52,983 bases of DNA from an uncultured Pelagibacteraceae bacterium. GTDB lineage: Bacteria > Pseudomonadota > Alphaproteobacteria > Pelagibacterales > Pelagibacteraceae. Of this stretch, positions 1-12,593 are shown piece after piece (positions within the stretch are counted from its first letter, which is position 1; each line of letters starts with the position of its first letter). Both the position numbers and the translations under genes were made by a program. Location: the NCBI GenBank assembly GCA_902532645.1, contig CACAIU010000004.1:1-52983 (forward strand), in the 5' to 3' direction. The notes under the pieces are model-generated. The model made no database searches, was not told where the DNA came from, and saw nothing but the letters and a program-made list of their open reading frames with translations.

Positions 1-327
1 GTCCTTCATAAAATTTGGGGTTAAAGTAATGTTTCTTATGTAAGCTGTTACTGAGCAAAGAATAAGGTAACAAAAACTACTAATTCCTATTGGTATACCT
101 ATTACAACATCATTAATTATTCCTGCAAAGAAAATTGCTAGATAACCTAATTGATCAGGATTTCTTAAAGTCCAAAAGAAAATTAATAGATGAACAAAAT
201 TAAAAGAAAAATAATCAAGTTTTAAGTAATTAAAATCAAATTCATTAAATACAGAAAAAAATAACATTATAAATGGTACGTAGGATAAGAATATTTTTAA
301 AAAAGGACTTTTATTAAGTGATGACAT
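1..327 (-). CDS. mreD: MreD, rod-shape membrane protein (3' end off the window)
   Basis: This gene reads leftwards from an ATG at 327 and stays open for 109 codons to the window edge, so its C-terminus is missing. The translation starts MSSLNKSPFLKIFLSYVPF and is almost entirely hydrophobic, with several predicted membrane helices and the IAIFFAGIINDVVIG-like segment (here LAIFFAGIINDVVIGIPIG) typical of MreD. It directly follows mreC and overlaps its stop codon by one base (TAATG), the usual mreB-mreC-mreD order. MreD is an inner-membrane part of the elongation machinery that guides lateral wall synthesis. The assignment rests on position and hydrophobic pattern, since MreD sequences are poorly conserved. 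Confidence 0.85.
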   Translation of the reverse strand, partial: MSSLNKSPFLKIFLSYVPFIMLFFSVFNEFDFNYLKLDYFSFNFVHLLIFFWTLRNPDQLGYLAIFFAGIINDVVIGIPIGISSFCYLILCSVTAYIRNITLTPNFMKD

Positions 328-1175
328 TATTCTTCTCCACCTATTTTGTAAGATACTATTTTTACATAGTTGAGTTGTGTAAAATCAGAAAAAAAATTAA
401 TTTTTCCATCTGATATATTGTTAATTTTTCCAATTGGTATACCAGGTTTGAATAAACCACCAAGACCTGAGGTGTAAGCAAAAATTTCTTTATTTTTAAA
501 ATCTTCTCTAAATTCTTCTTGGGTATGTTCGATCTTTCCAAATTCACTTCCTGTACCAGAAATAACAGCTTGTATGTCATCTGGCTCTAGAACAGACGGT
601 ATTTTACTATTAAGGTCAGACAATAGTAATGCCCTTGAATTAGTATAATTTACCTCAATTATCTGGCCAACTAGATAAACATCATCAATAACTGCCATTC
701 CAATTTTTACTTTATCTTTTGTGCCTTTATTTAATACTACTGATTTTAAATATGGACTGTCTTTATCAATTAAAACTCTGGCAAAAATTTCTTGTGAATT
801 TATAGTTTCGTCAAGTAACTCTCTAAGCTTTTTATTTTCTGCAGTTAAAAACTCATTTTGTAATTTAAGTTGATCAGAATTTTCTATTTTAATTAAATCT
901 TTCTGATGACTTTCATATAAGTCCATATGTGATTTGAATTTTGAAGTTATTTGTTTTAATTTATTTTCTGGGATTGATGCAATATGAGATGATCTATAAA
1001 TTACTTCATTAATTCCTAATTTAACAAATTGTATTGCTTTAAAATTAAAATTACTTAGAACAATTACAAAAATTGATAAAATAATTAAAGTTAGTAAAGA
1101 AAATTTTTGTTTATCTTTTTTTTTTAAGAAAGCTGACCTAATGGCAATTACAAAATCATCTCTGCCAGTAGCCAT
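327..1175 (-). CDS. mreC: MreC, rod-shape-determining protein
   Basis: The 282-residue protein has a short basic N-terminus, one membrane segment at about residues 25-43, and a charged coiled-coil stretch at about 70-118 (rich in L, E, K). A two-lobed beta domain follows, containing the family-typical IDKDSPYLKSVVLNKGTKDKVKIGM-type region, here starting near residue 136. MreC is a bitopic inner-membrane protein whose periplasmic domain links MreB filaments to the PBP2/RodA wall synthase. It lies 5 nt downstream of mreB and overlaps mreD by 1 nt, so the three are probably co-transcribed and coupled in translation. Length and domain order are normal for the family. Confidence 0.95.
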   Translation of the reverse strand: MATGRDDFVIAIRSAFLKKKDKQKFSLLTLIILSIFVIVLSNFNFKAIQFVKLGINEVIYRSSHIASIPENKLKQITSKFKSHMDLYESHQKDLIKIENSDQLKLQNEFLTAENKKLRELLDETINSQEIFARVLIDKDSPYLKSVVLNKGTKDKVKIGMAVIDDVYLVGQIIEVNYTNSRALLLSDLNSKIPSVLEPDDIQAVISGTGSEFGKIEHTQEEFREDFKNKEIFAYTSGLGGLFKPGIPIGKINNISDGKINFFSDFTQLNYVKIVSYKIGGEE

Positions 1176-1180
1176 TTTTC

Positions 1181-3786
<2,606 letters not shown>

Positions 3787-3808
3787 AACTAAAATTTTTA
3801 GAAAATCT

Positions 3809-3836
3809 ATAATACAATCTATGAGAGAGATTGCAA
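3809..3836 (-). promoter_or_regulatory. Probable sigma70 promoter of leuA-mreBCD
   Basis: On the minus strand TTGCAA (3836-3831) and TATTAT (3814-3809) are separated by 16 bases, giving a transcript start near 3802 and a leader of about 15 nt before the leuA ATG at 3786. It sits in the 102-bp gap after the ABC operon. No clear Shine-Dalgarno sequence precedes leuA. This is a motif match only. Confidence 0.45.
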
Positions 3837-3888
3837 AATAATAAGTTAAATAATCAATTTTAATCGACCATTTTAGGCTTACGAAAAA

Positions 3889-5571
3889 TTAATTATAAAT
3901 AGACTCAATTTTAGGCATTAACCGTAAAAGCTCTTTTGTATATTCATGGTCGGGTTTTAAAAATAAATCCTCAGTGTTTGAAATCTCACACAATTTGCCA
4001 TCTTTTAAGACTCCAATTCTATCGCACATTTGTCTAACAACCGGTAGGTCATGGCTAATAAATAAAATTGTTAAATTTAATTGTTCTTGTAGATCTTTAA
4101 GTAAATTTAATATTTGGGCTTGTATACTTACATCCAAAGCAGAGGTAGGTTCGTCACAAACCAAAAGTCTTGGTTGTGTGGCAAGTGCTCTTGCAATTGA
4201 TATTCTCTGTCTCTGTCCTCCTGAAAATTCATGTGGATATCGATCTGCAGATTTTTGAGTTAATTCTACAGACTCAAGTAAGTCATAAATATAATTATTT
4301 AAATCTATATTTGATATGGATGGGTTGTGAAGTGTGATTGGTTCTGCAATTATATCTTTCACTTTTAATCTTCCATTTAGTGAAGAATAAGGATCTTGAA
4401 ATATCATTTGAATTTGTTTTCTAAATTTCATTAATTCTGATCTTTGTTTTATTTCTGTAATACAAACGTTGTCAAAGAAGATATTTCCAGAAGAAGGTTT
4501 AAATAAATTTACAATCATTTTTGCAATTGTAGATTTTCCACTTCCACTTTCTCCCACTAAGCCAAAAGACTCACCTTCTTTTATGTCAAAAGAAACATCA
4601 TTAACAGCCATTACAGAATTCTTAGAACTTTCTGTAAAAAAATTATCGTCAAAACTTTTATTCAAATTTTTTATCTTTACTAAATCTTGATCTATTATTA
4701 CTTTTTTTGTCCATCTATTTAATATTTTGATATTATTTTCTTTTTTGTCACTGTTTTCTTTTTCAACTATTACAAATCTTGAAATTTTTTTGTTAGTTGG
4801 TGGAACTGAACTTACTAAGCTTTTAGTATAATTTTCTTGCGGTTTAGTTAATATTTTTTTGGTTTCACCAATTTCAACTAAAATGCCACTTTTCATAACT
4901 GCAACTCGATCTGCAGTTTCAGCTATAACCCCCATGTCATGAGTAATTAAGATGACCGCAAGGTTTCTTTCTTTTGTTAATTTTTTAATTAGTTCTAAAA
5001 TCTGAGATTGAATTGATACATCTAATGCTGTTGTTGGTTCATCTGCAATTAACAATTCTGGTTCGCAACATAGAGCTAAAGAAATTACTACTCTCTGTCT
5101 CATTCCACCTGAGAATTGGTGAGGATAATTATCAAATCTTGTCTCCGCATCTTTTATACCAACCTCTTTTAATAAATTTAAAGATTTATTTTTTGCTTCT
5201 TCTTTGCTTAATTTAAGATGAGTTTGAATTGTTTCAATTAACTGTTCCCCCACTGTAAGAATTGGGTTAAGTGAAGTCTGAGGATCTTGAAATATCAATC
5301 CAATTTTATTTCCTCTGTATTTTACAATGCTTTCAGAATTTTCATGAATGTTAAGATCACCTAAAATAACTGATCCACTAGATACCTTACCTGGCTCATC
5401 AATTAAATTTATAATAGCGTTTCCTACTGTACTTTTTCCTGATCCAGATTCTCCAACTAATCCTAAAATTTCTCCTTTATTAACCTCAATATTCACATTC
5501 TTAGCAGCGTTAACTGTTTCTTTTCTCATTTGGTAATCAACACTAAGATTGTTTATTTTTAAAAATGTCAT
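3889..5571 (-). CDS. Peptide-type ABC importer, fused double ATPase
   Basis: Two complete nucleotide-binding domains are fused in one chain, as in YejF/GsiA-type proteins. NBD1 has Walker A GESGSGKST (about 40-48), signature FSGGMRQRV and Walker B LLIADEPTTALD. NBD2 (from about residue 300) has a second GESGSGKST, FSGGQRQRISIARAL and LLVCDEPTSALD. Each half ends in an oligopeptide/dipeptide-type C-terminal extension containing a VSSVPP-like motif in half 1. The start is taken at the ATG at 5571, which forms an ATGA overlap with the upstream permease stop; an ATG at 5607 is also in frame but would overlap the permease by 40 nt. The protein powers import through the two permeases upstream. The exact substrate cannot be read from the sequence. 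Confidence 0.93.
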   Translation of the reverse strand: MTFLKINNLSVDYQMRKETVNAAKNVNIEVNKGEILGLVGESGSGKSTVGNAIINLIDEPGKVSSGSVILGDLNIHENSESIVKYRGNKIGLIFQDPQTSLNPILTVGEQLIETIQTHLKLSKEEAKNKSLNLLKEVGIKDAETRFDNYPHQFSGGMRQRVVISLALCCEPELLIADEPTTALDVSIQSQILELIKKLTKERNLAVILITHDMGVIAETADRVAVMKSGILVEIGETKKILTKPQENYTKSLVSSVPPTNKKISRFVIVEKENSDKKENNIKILNRWTKKVIIDQDLVKIKNLNKSFDDNFFTESSKNSVMAVNDVSFDIKEGESFGLVGESGSGKSTIAKMIVNLFKPSSGNIFFDNVCITEIKQRSELMKFRKQIQMIFQDPYSSLNGRLKVKDIIAEPITLHNPSISNIDLNNYIYDLLESVELTQKSADRYPHEFSGGQRQRISIARALATQPRLLVCDEPTSALDVSIQAQILNLLKDLQEQLNLTILFISHDLPVVRQMCDRIGVLKDGKLCEISNTEDLFLKPDHEYTKELLRLMPKIESIYN

Positions 5572-6506
5572 TTTTTTAATTTTGGATTTAAAGTATCTCT
5601 CATCCAATCCCCTAATAAATTAATTGAAAATGCTAAAATAACTAAGAAAATTGCTGGAAAAAAAGTTATCCACCATTCTCCTGAAAATAAAAAGTCATTA
5701 CCAAGTCGTATCAATGTCCCTAAAGAAGGTGTTGTTGGAGGTACGCCAACTCCTAAAAAACTTAAAGTAGACTCAGCTAAAATAGCAAGAGCTAAACCAA
5801 TAGTTCCAATTACTAACACCGGTCTTAAAATATTTGGTAAAATATGTTTAAACATAATAATTATATTAGAAACCCCAATTATTGTTGATGCTGAAACATA
5901 GTCTTTATTTTTTTCCACCAAAGTTGCAGCTCTAGAAACTCTAGCAAATTGTGGCCACTCTGAAATCCCGATTGCAAATATTAAAACATAAATTGCCATT
6001 TCATCATGCATTTCTCTTGAGATTAATCCTCTAGCTATTCCATCAACCAACAATGCCATCAAAATACTTGGTACTGTTAACTGAACATCAGTTAATCTCA
6101 TTACTATCATTTCATATTTTCCCCCAAAAAATCCTGCTGTTAATCCCAATCCAACTCCAAGAATTAAGCTAAAAATTATCGCAGAAAAACCTACTATTAA
6201 AGAAATCCTACATCCATACAAAATTGTTGATAACATATCTCTTCCTTGTCCATCAGTACCTAAAATAAATTTAGCAAGACCATCTTCTGTCCATGAAGGT
6301 GGTGTGAATGCATCCATCAATGATAGAGAGGATGGGTCAAAGGGATTGTAAGGTGTTACGAGCTCAACAAAAAAAGAACAGAAAAAAATTATAAACAAGA
6401 TTGTAGATGATACAATAGCAGTAGGCGATTTAATAAAGCTATGATAAATATCATTATCTTTGATTCTTTCCCAAGTACTTAAAGTTTTGTTATCCACTTG
6501 CAGCAT
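5568..6506 (-). CDS. Peptide-type ABC importer, permease (DppC/OppC family)
   Basis: The 312-residue inner-membrane protein has the OppC_N-type N-terminal segment (helix at about 32-52, then the NPFDPSSL region), a periplasmic loop containing LGTDGQGRDMLSTILYG, five further helices, and the EAA-type ATPase-contact loop around ASTIIGVSNIIIMFKHILPN. It pairs with the DppB-like permease to form the pore. The ATG at 6506 directly abuts an AAAGGAG ribosome-binding sequence. An in-frame GTG at 6497 has the normal 9-nt spacing from the same site and may be the true start. It overlaps the upstream permease by 17 nt and the ATPase by 4 nt. Confidence 0.92.
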   Translation of the reverse strand: MLQVDNKTLSTWERIKDNDIYHSFIKSPTAIVSSTILFIIFFCSFFVELVTPYNPFDPSSLSLMDAFTPPSWTEDGLAKFILGTDGQGRDMLSTILYGCRISLIVGFSAIIFSLILGVGLGLTAGFFGGKYEMIVMRLTDVQLTVPSILMALLVDGIARGLISREMHDEMAIYVLIFAIGISEWPQFARVSRAATLVEKNKDYVSASTIIGVSNIIIMFKHILPNILRPVLVIGTIGLALAILAESTLSFLGVGVPPTTPSLGTLIRLGNDFLFSGEWWITFFPAIFLVILAFSINLLGDWMRDTLNPKLKK

Positions 6507-7473
6507 CTCCTTTAACTCTTATTCTTGGATCAATTAAATAATAAAGAATATCAACTATAAAATTTATCATTACGAAAACAAAAGCTATAAAAACTAAATA
6601 AGCTGACATGATTGGTATATCTACGAATTGAACTGCTTGAATAAATAAGAAACCCATACCAGGCCATTGAAAAACAGTTTCGGTAATAATTGAAAACGCA
6701 ATTAGAGTTCCAATATTTATTCCTGCTATAGTTATTACTGGTATCAATCCATTTTTTAATGCATGTTTGTATTTAATACTATTTTCACTAATACCTCGAG
6801 CACGTGCAAATTTAATATAATCCGTTTGTAATATTTCCATCATCTCTGCTCGTACAAGTCTGATGATATAAGTCATTTGGAAAAGACTTAATGTTACTGA
6901 AGGAAGTATAATTGCTTTAAGTCCAGAGACTGTTAAAAATCCTGTGGTCCAAAAACCTAAATCAACAACTTCTCCTCTTCCAAAAGAAGGTAATATTCCT
7001 AAGATTACTGCAAACAAATATATAAATAATATACCAATTACAAATGTGGGGAGCGAAACCCCCAACAAGGAGACTGCCAAAACAAAATCGCTTAAAAAGC
7101 CTTTTCGATTTATGCCGGTATAAACTCCTAATAATGTACCAGTTATAAGAGCAATTAATGCAGAAATAACAACAAGTTCAATAGTTGCAGGCAATCTTTC
7201 AACTATTAATTCTGAAACAGGTCTTCTTAATTGATATGAAATTCCAAACTCACCCTTTGAAGCATTAACTATAAATCTTGAAAATTGAACATGAATTGGA
7301 TCCATCAAACCTAATGTTTGTCTTAATTCTGCTCTTTCCTCATCAGAAGTTTCTTCTCCAACCATGTTATTAATCGGATCTCCAACAAAATTAAATAAAG
7401 AGAAAGACACAAAGGCGACAACCAACATCACCAAAGCAGATTGAAACAGCCTTTTAAAAAAATATTTTATCAA
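6490..7473 (-). CDS. Peptide-type ABC importer, permease (DppB/OppB family)
   Basis: The 327-residue protein opens with MIKYFFKRLFQSALVMLVVAFVSFSLF, the hallmark first helix of DppB/OppB permeases. The DPI..MVG and LGLMDPIHVQFSRFI segments of the periplasmic loop follow, then five helices and an EAA-like loop near RARGISENSIKYKHALKNGLIPVI. It is the first membrane subunit of the importer and lies 61 bp downstream of the binding-protein gene, separated from it by a strong hairpin. Together with the next two genes it makes a complete, normal-length transporter operon. Confidence 0.93.
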   Translation of the reverse strand: MIKYFFKRLFQSALVMLVVAFVSFSLFNFVGDPINNMVGEETSDEERAELRQTLGLMDPIHVQFSRFIVNASKGEFGISYQLRRPVSELIVERLPATIELVVISALIALITGTLLGVYTGINRKGFLSDFVLAVSLLGVSLPTFVIGILFIYLFAVILGILPSFGRGEVVDLGFWTTGFLTVSGLKAIILPSVTLSLFQMTYIIRLVRAEMMEILQTDYIKFARARGISENSIKYKHALKNGLIPVITIAGINIGTLIAFSIITETVFQWPGMGFLFIQAVQFVDIPIMSAYLVFIAFVFVMINFIVDILYYLIDPRIRVKGDAASG

Positions 7474-7492
7474 TTTGTGAAGGTTTAAACTT

Positions 7493-7522
7493 ACAAGCCC
7501 TTTAAAAATTTAAAGGGCTTGT
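7493..7522 (-). terminator. Intercistronic hairpin between binding protein and permease
   Basis: A 14-bp perfect stem (ACAAGCCCTTTAAA paired with TTTAAAGGGCTTGT) with a 2-nt AA spacer lies between the binding-protein stop (7535) and the permease start (7473). No long U-tract follows on the minus strand, so it is more likely a partial terminator or an mRNA-end stabiliser than a full stop. Such elements often let the binding protein be made in excess over its membrane partners; that role is inferred here. Confidence 0.6.
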
Positions 7523-7534
7523 AATAATTTTTAA

Positions 7535-9097
7535 TTAGTTAAAACTAGCAGTTCTGAATAACGGCTCGTTATTCGGTCTGATAGGAACATTAACATTGCT
7601 TTTAGATGCCCAAGATATTACTTGGTGATGTAAAGGAAGATAAGAAATATCATCTTTTACAATTTTCCAAGCTTTTGCAATTGCAGCATTTCTTTTATCT
7701 AAATCAACTTCACCTTCCATGACTCTAATTGCAGCATCAACATCAGCATTACTAAAGTTAACTTTGTTCCAGCTAGCACCAGTTTCATACAGGTAATGGA
7801 AAACATAGTGACTATCTAAAGTTGGAACACCCCATCCTAGCATATAGAAATCACCTTGATCATCTTTAAGCTCTTTGAAGTGTTTACTTTTAGTTTGAGC
7901 AAATAAGTTAACGTTAACTCCAATTTTACCCAACATTCCAACAACTGCAGTACAAATTGCTTCATCGTTTACATATCTGTCATTAGGACATCTAAGTTCA
8001 ACGTCAAAACCATTAGGATAACCCGCATCAGCTAAAAGTTTTTTTGCAGCATTAACATCATAAGGTAATCTTTTATCAAGATCAGCTGTATATCCATTTA
8101 CACCTGGGAAAGTTATAATTCCTGCTGGTTCACTTAAACCTCTCATAACTTTTTTCTTGATCGCTTCAATATCAATTGCTTGATAAAGAGCTTGTCTTAC
8201 TTCTTTTTTCTTAAATGGATTATCACCTGTATTTCCAGTTCTTAATTTGTCAGCTGCTTGATCCATACCTAAGAAAATTGTTCTCATTTGAGCTGTACTT
8301 TCAACTTTATGACCTGAAGAAGATCCGATTCTTTTTAAGTCTTGGACAGGAGCATCAGTAACTATATCAATTTCACCAGATAATAAGGCTGCTACTCTTG
8401 TAGCTGCATTTTTAATAGGCATTAATTCAATTTGAGTTACTTTTTTGTCCTTCATTTCACCCCACCAGTGTTTATTTCTTTTAAACACTGTCTTGGTGTT
8501 AGGCTCTCTTAAAGTTATTTTAAAAGGACCAGTTCCCATAGCATTAGTAGCAGAGAAAGTTTCTTGTCCTGCATCCCAATTTTGTGGAGACATTGCAAAG
8601 TTTTTCTCTGACCAAGCTTTAGACATTATAAAAATGTTTGATAGTTGGTTTAAAAGAATAGGATTTGGTTTACTTGTAGTTATTTTAACAGAGTAATCTC
8701 CAACCGATTCAACATTAGCAACAGTACTGATGTATTCTTTAAAGTCAGATGTTCTTTGCTTAGCTCTTAATATACTAAAAACAACATCTGCTGATGTCAT
8801 TCCAGAACCATCTGAAAACTTAGCATCTTCTCTTAAAGTAAAAATCCAAGTATTTGGATCAGTAGCTTTCCATTTTGTTGCTAAAGCAGGTCCTATTTTC
8901 ATATCCAAACCCCTTTGAACTAAAGCTTCATAAACTTGTCTAGATACTTGTGTAGTTGGACCCTCATTTTGTGCATGTGGATCTAGTGTTAAACTGTCTC
9001 CTTGCATAGACCATTTAATAGTTTTTGCCCATGCGGAAGAAAATCCGAATACTAGAACTAATGACAATAGTATTCTTACTATATTTTTAGTCTTCAT
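7535..9097 (-). CDS. Periplasmic peptide-type substrate-binding protein (family 5)
   Basis: The 520-residue exported protein has a clear Sec signal peptide (MKTKNIVRILLSLVLVFGFS, cleavage after SAWA near residue 25). The solute-binding family 5 fold follows: SMQGDSLTLDPHAQNEG near the mature start, the WIFTLREDAKFSDGSGMTSADVVFS signature at about 85-110, and the C-terminal DISYLPLHHQ segment. It captures the ligand and delivers it to the two permeases downstream. Family members bind peptides, nickel, glutathione or other small ligands, so specificity is unknown. A good ribosome-binding site (GAGGGG, 4 nt before ATG) supports the start and strong expression. Confidence 0.93.
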   Translation of the reverse strand: MKTKNIVRILLSLVLVFGFSSAWAKTIKWSMQGDSLTLDPHAQNEGPTTQVSRQVYEALVQRGLDMKIGPALATKWKATDPNTWIFTLREDAKFSDGSGMTSADVVFSILRAKQRTSDFKEYISTVANVESVGDYSVKITTSKPNPILLNQLSNIFIMSKAWSEKNFAMSPQNWDAGQETFSATNAMGTGPFKITLREPNTKTVFKRNKHWWGEMKDKKVTQIELMPIKNAATRVAALLSGEIDIVTDAPVQDLKRIGSSSGHKVESTAQMRTIFLGMDQAADKLRTGNTGDNPFKKKEVRQALYQAIDIEAIKKKVMRGLSEPAGIITFPGVNGYTADLDKRLPYDVNAAKKLLADAGYPNGFDVELRCPNDRYVNDEAICTAVVGMLGKIGVNVNLFAQTKSKHFKELKDDQGDFYMLGWGVPTLDSHYVFHYLYETGASWNKVNFSNADVDAAIRVMEGEVDLDKRNAAIAKAWKIVKDDISYLPLHHQVISWASKSNVNVPIRPNNEPLFRTASFN

Positions 9098-9108
9098 TAT
9101 TCCCCTCG

Positions 9109-9130
9109 TTTTTTAAATTTATTTAAAAAA
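9109..9130. repeat. A/T palindrome between ilvC and the binding-protein gene
   Basis: TTTTTTAAAT and ATTTAAAAAA form a perfect 10-bp inverted repeat with a 2-nt TT spacer in the 82-bp gap between ilvC (stop at 9180) and the binding-protein start (9097). On the minus strand it could act as a weak terminator for the ilvBHC transcript. Because it is made only of A and T, chance occurrence in this AT-rich DNA is a real alternative. Confidence 0.3.
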
Positions 9131-9179
9131 GTATAAGTGAAATAATTGAATTATAGTAGCAATAATTTACTGATAAAAT

Positions 9180-10220
<1,041 letters not shown>

Positions 10221-10769
10221 TTAATTAAATATTTTAGCACCTCTGGTCATAGCTACTGCCCCAGTTCTCGAAGTACTAATAAGTCCTAAGGGCTTTAATT
10301 TTTTATTCATTTTATCAATTTCCCTTCTTAAAGCAGTTATTTGAATAACCGCTGAAGATTTTGTTTCATCTAATATTATGGGATTAAATTTTTTACAAGC
10401 ATTTAAGCATTTTTGAATTTTATTTCTTTTTCCAACAACTTTAAATAATGCCATTTCTTTGAATATTACTCCTTTATCTTCTCTTTTAAATTCAGCAACT
10501 TTATGAACTGGTACTAATTTTGTTAATTGAAGTTTTATTTGATCAATAACTTGAGGTGTTCCAGTAGTAACAATTGTTATTCTTGAAATATTTTTAACAG
10601 CATCAACTTCAGCAACTGCTAATGACTCGATATTGTACCCACGGCCTGAAAATAAACCCACTACCCTTGCCAAAACTCCGGCCTCATTATCCACCCATAC
10701 TACAAAGATATATGTATCTGGTTTCTGTTTTTTCGTAGGTATGCTGTAAGCTGACTTTGATTTCGCCAT
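10221..10769 (-). CDS. ilvH: Acetolactate synthase, regulatory small subunit
   Basis: The 182-residue protein has an N-terminal ACT domain (about 20-95) with the signature VDNEAGVLARVVGLFSGRGY, followed by the ALS_ss_C domain with SAVIQITALRREIDKM. It binds the catalytic subunit encoded just upstream, raises its activity and gives feedback control by valine. Length fits the IlvH/IlvN family. It lies 5 nt after ilvB and 18 nt before ilvC, so all three are probably one transcript. Its N-terminal extension (MAKSKSAYSIPTKKQKPDT) is somewhat longer than in E. coli IlvH. Confidence 0.96.
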   Translation of the reverse strand: MAKSKSAYSIPTKKQKPDTYIFVVWVDNEAGVLARVVGLFSGRGYNIESLAVAEVDAVKNISRITIVTTGTPQVIDQIKLQLTKLVPVHKVAEFKREDKGVIFKEMALFKVVGKRNKIQKCLNACKKFNPIILDETKSSAVIQITALRREIDKMNKKLKPLGLISTSRTGAVAMTRGAKIFN

Positions 10770-10774
10770 TATGA

Positions 10775-12541
10775 TTATACTAAGGCTTTGCCTTTTCCTT
10801 TAATTTTATTTTCCTCTTGATCATTTGGACCTAAAATCATTTGGTTATGTGGTTTTCCAGATGGGATCATTGGAAAACAATTTTCATTAGGATCCACATG
10901 ACAATCAAAAATAACTGGCCCATCATAATCAATCATTTCTTGAATTTTATCATCAAGGTCAGATGGATTATCTGCTTTAATTCCTTTACATCCATATGCC
11001 TCTGCCATTTTCATAAAATCAGGTAATGCTTCAGAGTAACTCTCAGAATAATTTTTTTCATGAAGCAACTCCTGCCATTGTCTAACCATTCCCATATATT
11101 GATTATTCAAAATAAATATTTTAATAGGAAGATTATATTGAACTGCCGTAGACATTTCTTGCATGGTCATTAATACTGAAGCCTCACCTGCAATATCTAT
11201 TACAAGTTTTTCAGGATGAGCAATTTGAACTCCGACTGCTGCTGGCAACCCATATCCCATGGTTCCTAAACCACCAGATGTCATCCATCTGTTTGGTTTA
11301 TTAAATTTATAATGTTGAGCAGCCCACATTTGGTGTTGTCCAACCTCTGTAGTAACATAAGTATCTTTATTCTTAGTTAATTCATAAAGTCTTTGAACAG
11401 CATGTTGAGGTTTTATACTTTCATTACTATTTACAAAATTAAGAGAATCTTTTTCTCTCCATTTTTCAATTTGCTCCCACCACTTAGCAATATTTGATTT
11501 ATTTGACTTGCTATGACCATTTTTTCTTTTAGCAATTGTTTTATTAATTTTACTGATTACACTCGTAACGTCTCCAACTATTGCAAGATCCACTTTGATA
11601 ATTTTATTAATTGATGATGGATCTATATCAATATGAACCTTTTTTGAATTTGGTGAAAACTCATCAATTTTTCCTGTAATACGATCATCAAATCTTGCGC
11701 CGATGTTAATTAAAAGATCACAATCATGCATAGCATTATTTGCTTCATATGTACCATGCATACCAAGCATTCCTAAAAATTGATTATCATCTCCAGGGTA
11801 CGCACCTAATCCCTGAAGCGTAGAAGTTATAGGAAAACCAGTTAGCTCAACAAATTCTCTTAAAACCTGACTTGCTTTTGGACCTGAGTTAATTACTCCA
11901 CCACCACTATAGATGATTGGTTTTTTGGACTTGCTTAATAATTTAACTAATTCATCAATTTGATCTTGAGAAAATTTATTATGGGATTTTCCATTTAATT
12001 TTTTTTCTTTATTTGGTTTTTTGTATTTTGTTTTTGCAAACTGAATATCTTTTGGAATATCAATTAAAACTGGTCCTGGTCTTCCAGTTGTTGCAACTCT
12101 AAAAGCTTCATGCATAACTTTAGAAAGATCATTTATATCTTTTACTAACCAATTGTGTTTCGTACAAGGTCTTGTAATTCCTGTAGTATCACATTCTTGG
12201 AAAGCATCAGTTCCAATTAAATGTGTTGGAACCTGACCAGAAATACAAACTAACGGTACGGAATCCATATAAGCATCTGTTAAAGCAGTAACAACATTAG
12301 TTGCCCCAGGACCTGATGTAACTAAAACTACACCTGGTTTTCCTGATGATCTCGCATAACCTTCAGCTGCGTGACCAGCACCTTGTTCGTGTCTAACTAA
12401 AATATGTTTTATAGAAGGATGATTTTTTAATTCATCATAAATCGGTAACACTGCGCCACCTGGATACCCAAAGATATGTTCTACCTTTTGGTCTTCAAGA
12501 CATTTGAATACAATTTCTGCTCCAGTCAATAATTTTGGCAT
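10775..12541 (-). CDS. ilvB: Acetolactate synthase, catalytic large subunit
   Basis: This ThDP enzyme makes acetolactate and acetohydroxybutyrate, the first step shared by valine, leucine and isoleucine synthesis. In the 588-residue chain the PYR domain has [14 protein letters not shown] and catalytic Glu52 ([13 protein letters not shown]); the central domain has [10 protein letters not shown]; the C-terminal PP domain has [14 protein letters not shown] and the Mg-ThDP motif ending in LNN (479-480). The first half of that motif reads AGEAS (Glu453) where the family norm is GDxS with Asp as a metal ligand, a conservative change. The chain length is normal. It starts the ilvB-ilvH-ilvC run, 52 bp downstream of miaA. 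Confidence 0.97.
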   Translation of the reverse strand: MPKLLTGAEIVFKCLEDQKVEHIFGYPGGAVLPIYDELKNHPSIKHILVRHEQGAGHAAEGYARSSGKPGVVLVTSGPGATNVVTALTDAYMDSVPLVCISGQVPTHLIGTDAFQECDTTGITRPCTKHNWLVKDINDLSKVMHEAFRVATTGRPGPVLIDIPKDIQFAKTKYKKPNKEKKLNGKSHNKFSQDQIDELVKLLSKSKKPIIYSGGGVINSGPKASQVLREFVELTGFPITSTLQGLGAYPGDDNQFLGMLGMHGTYEANNAMHDCDLLINIGARFDDRITGKIDEFSPNSKKVHIDIDPSSINKIIKVDLAIVGDVTSVISKINKTIAKRKNGHSKSNKSNIAKWWEQIEKWREKDSLNFVNSNESIKPQHAVQRLYELTKNKDTYVTTEVGQHQMWAAQHYKFNKPNRWMTSGGLGTMGYGLPAAVGVQIAHPEKLVIDIAGEASVLMTMQEMSTAVQYNLPIKIFILNNQYMGMVRQWQELLHEKNYSESYSEALPDFMKMAEAYGCKGIKADNPSDLDDKIQEMIDYDGPVIFDCHVDPNENCFPMIPSGKPHNQMILGPNDQEENKIKGKGKALV

Positions 12542-12593
12542 TATGCAATCTAGCTGAAGTTGTGCTCATTGGTCAAGTTTAAGAATGAAAATT

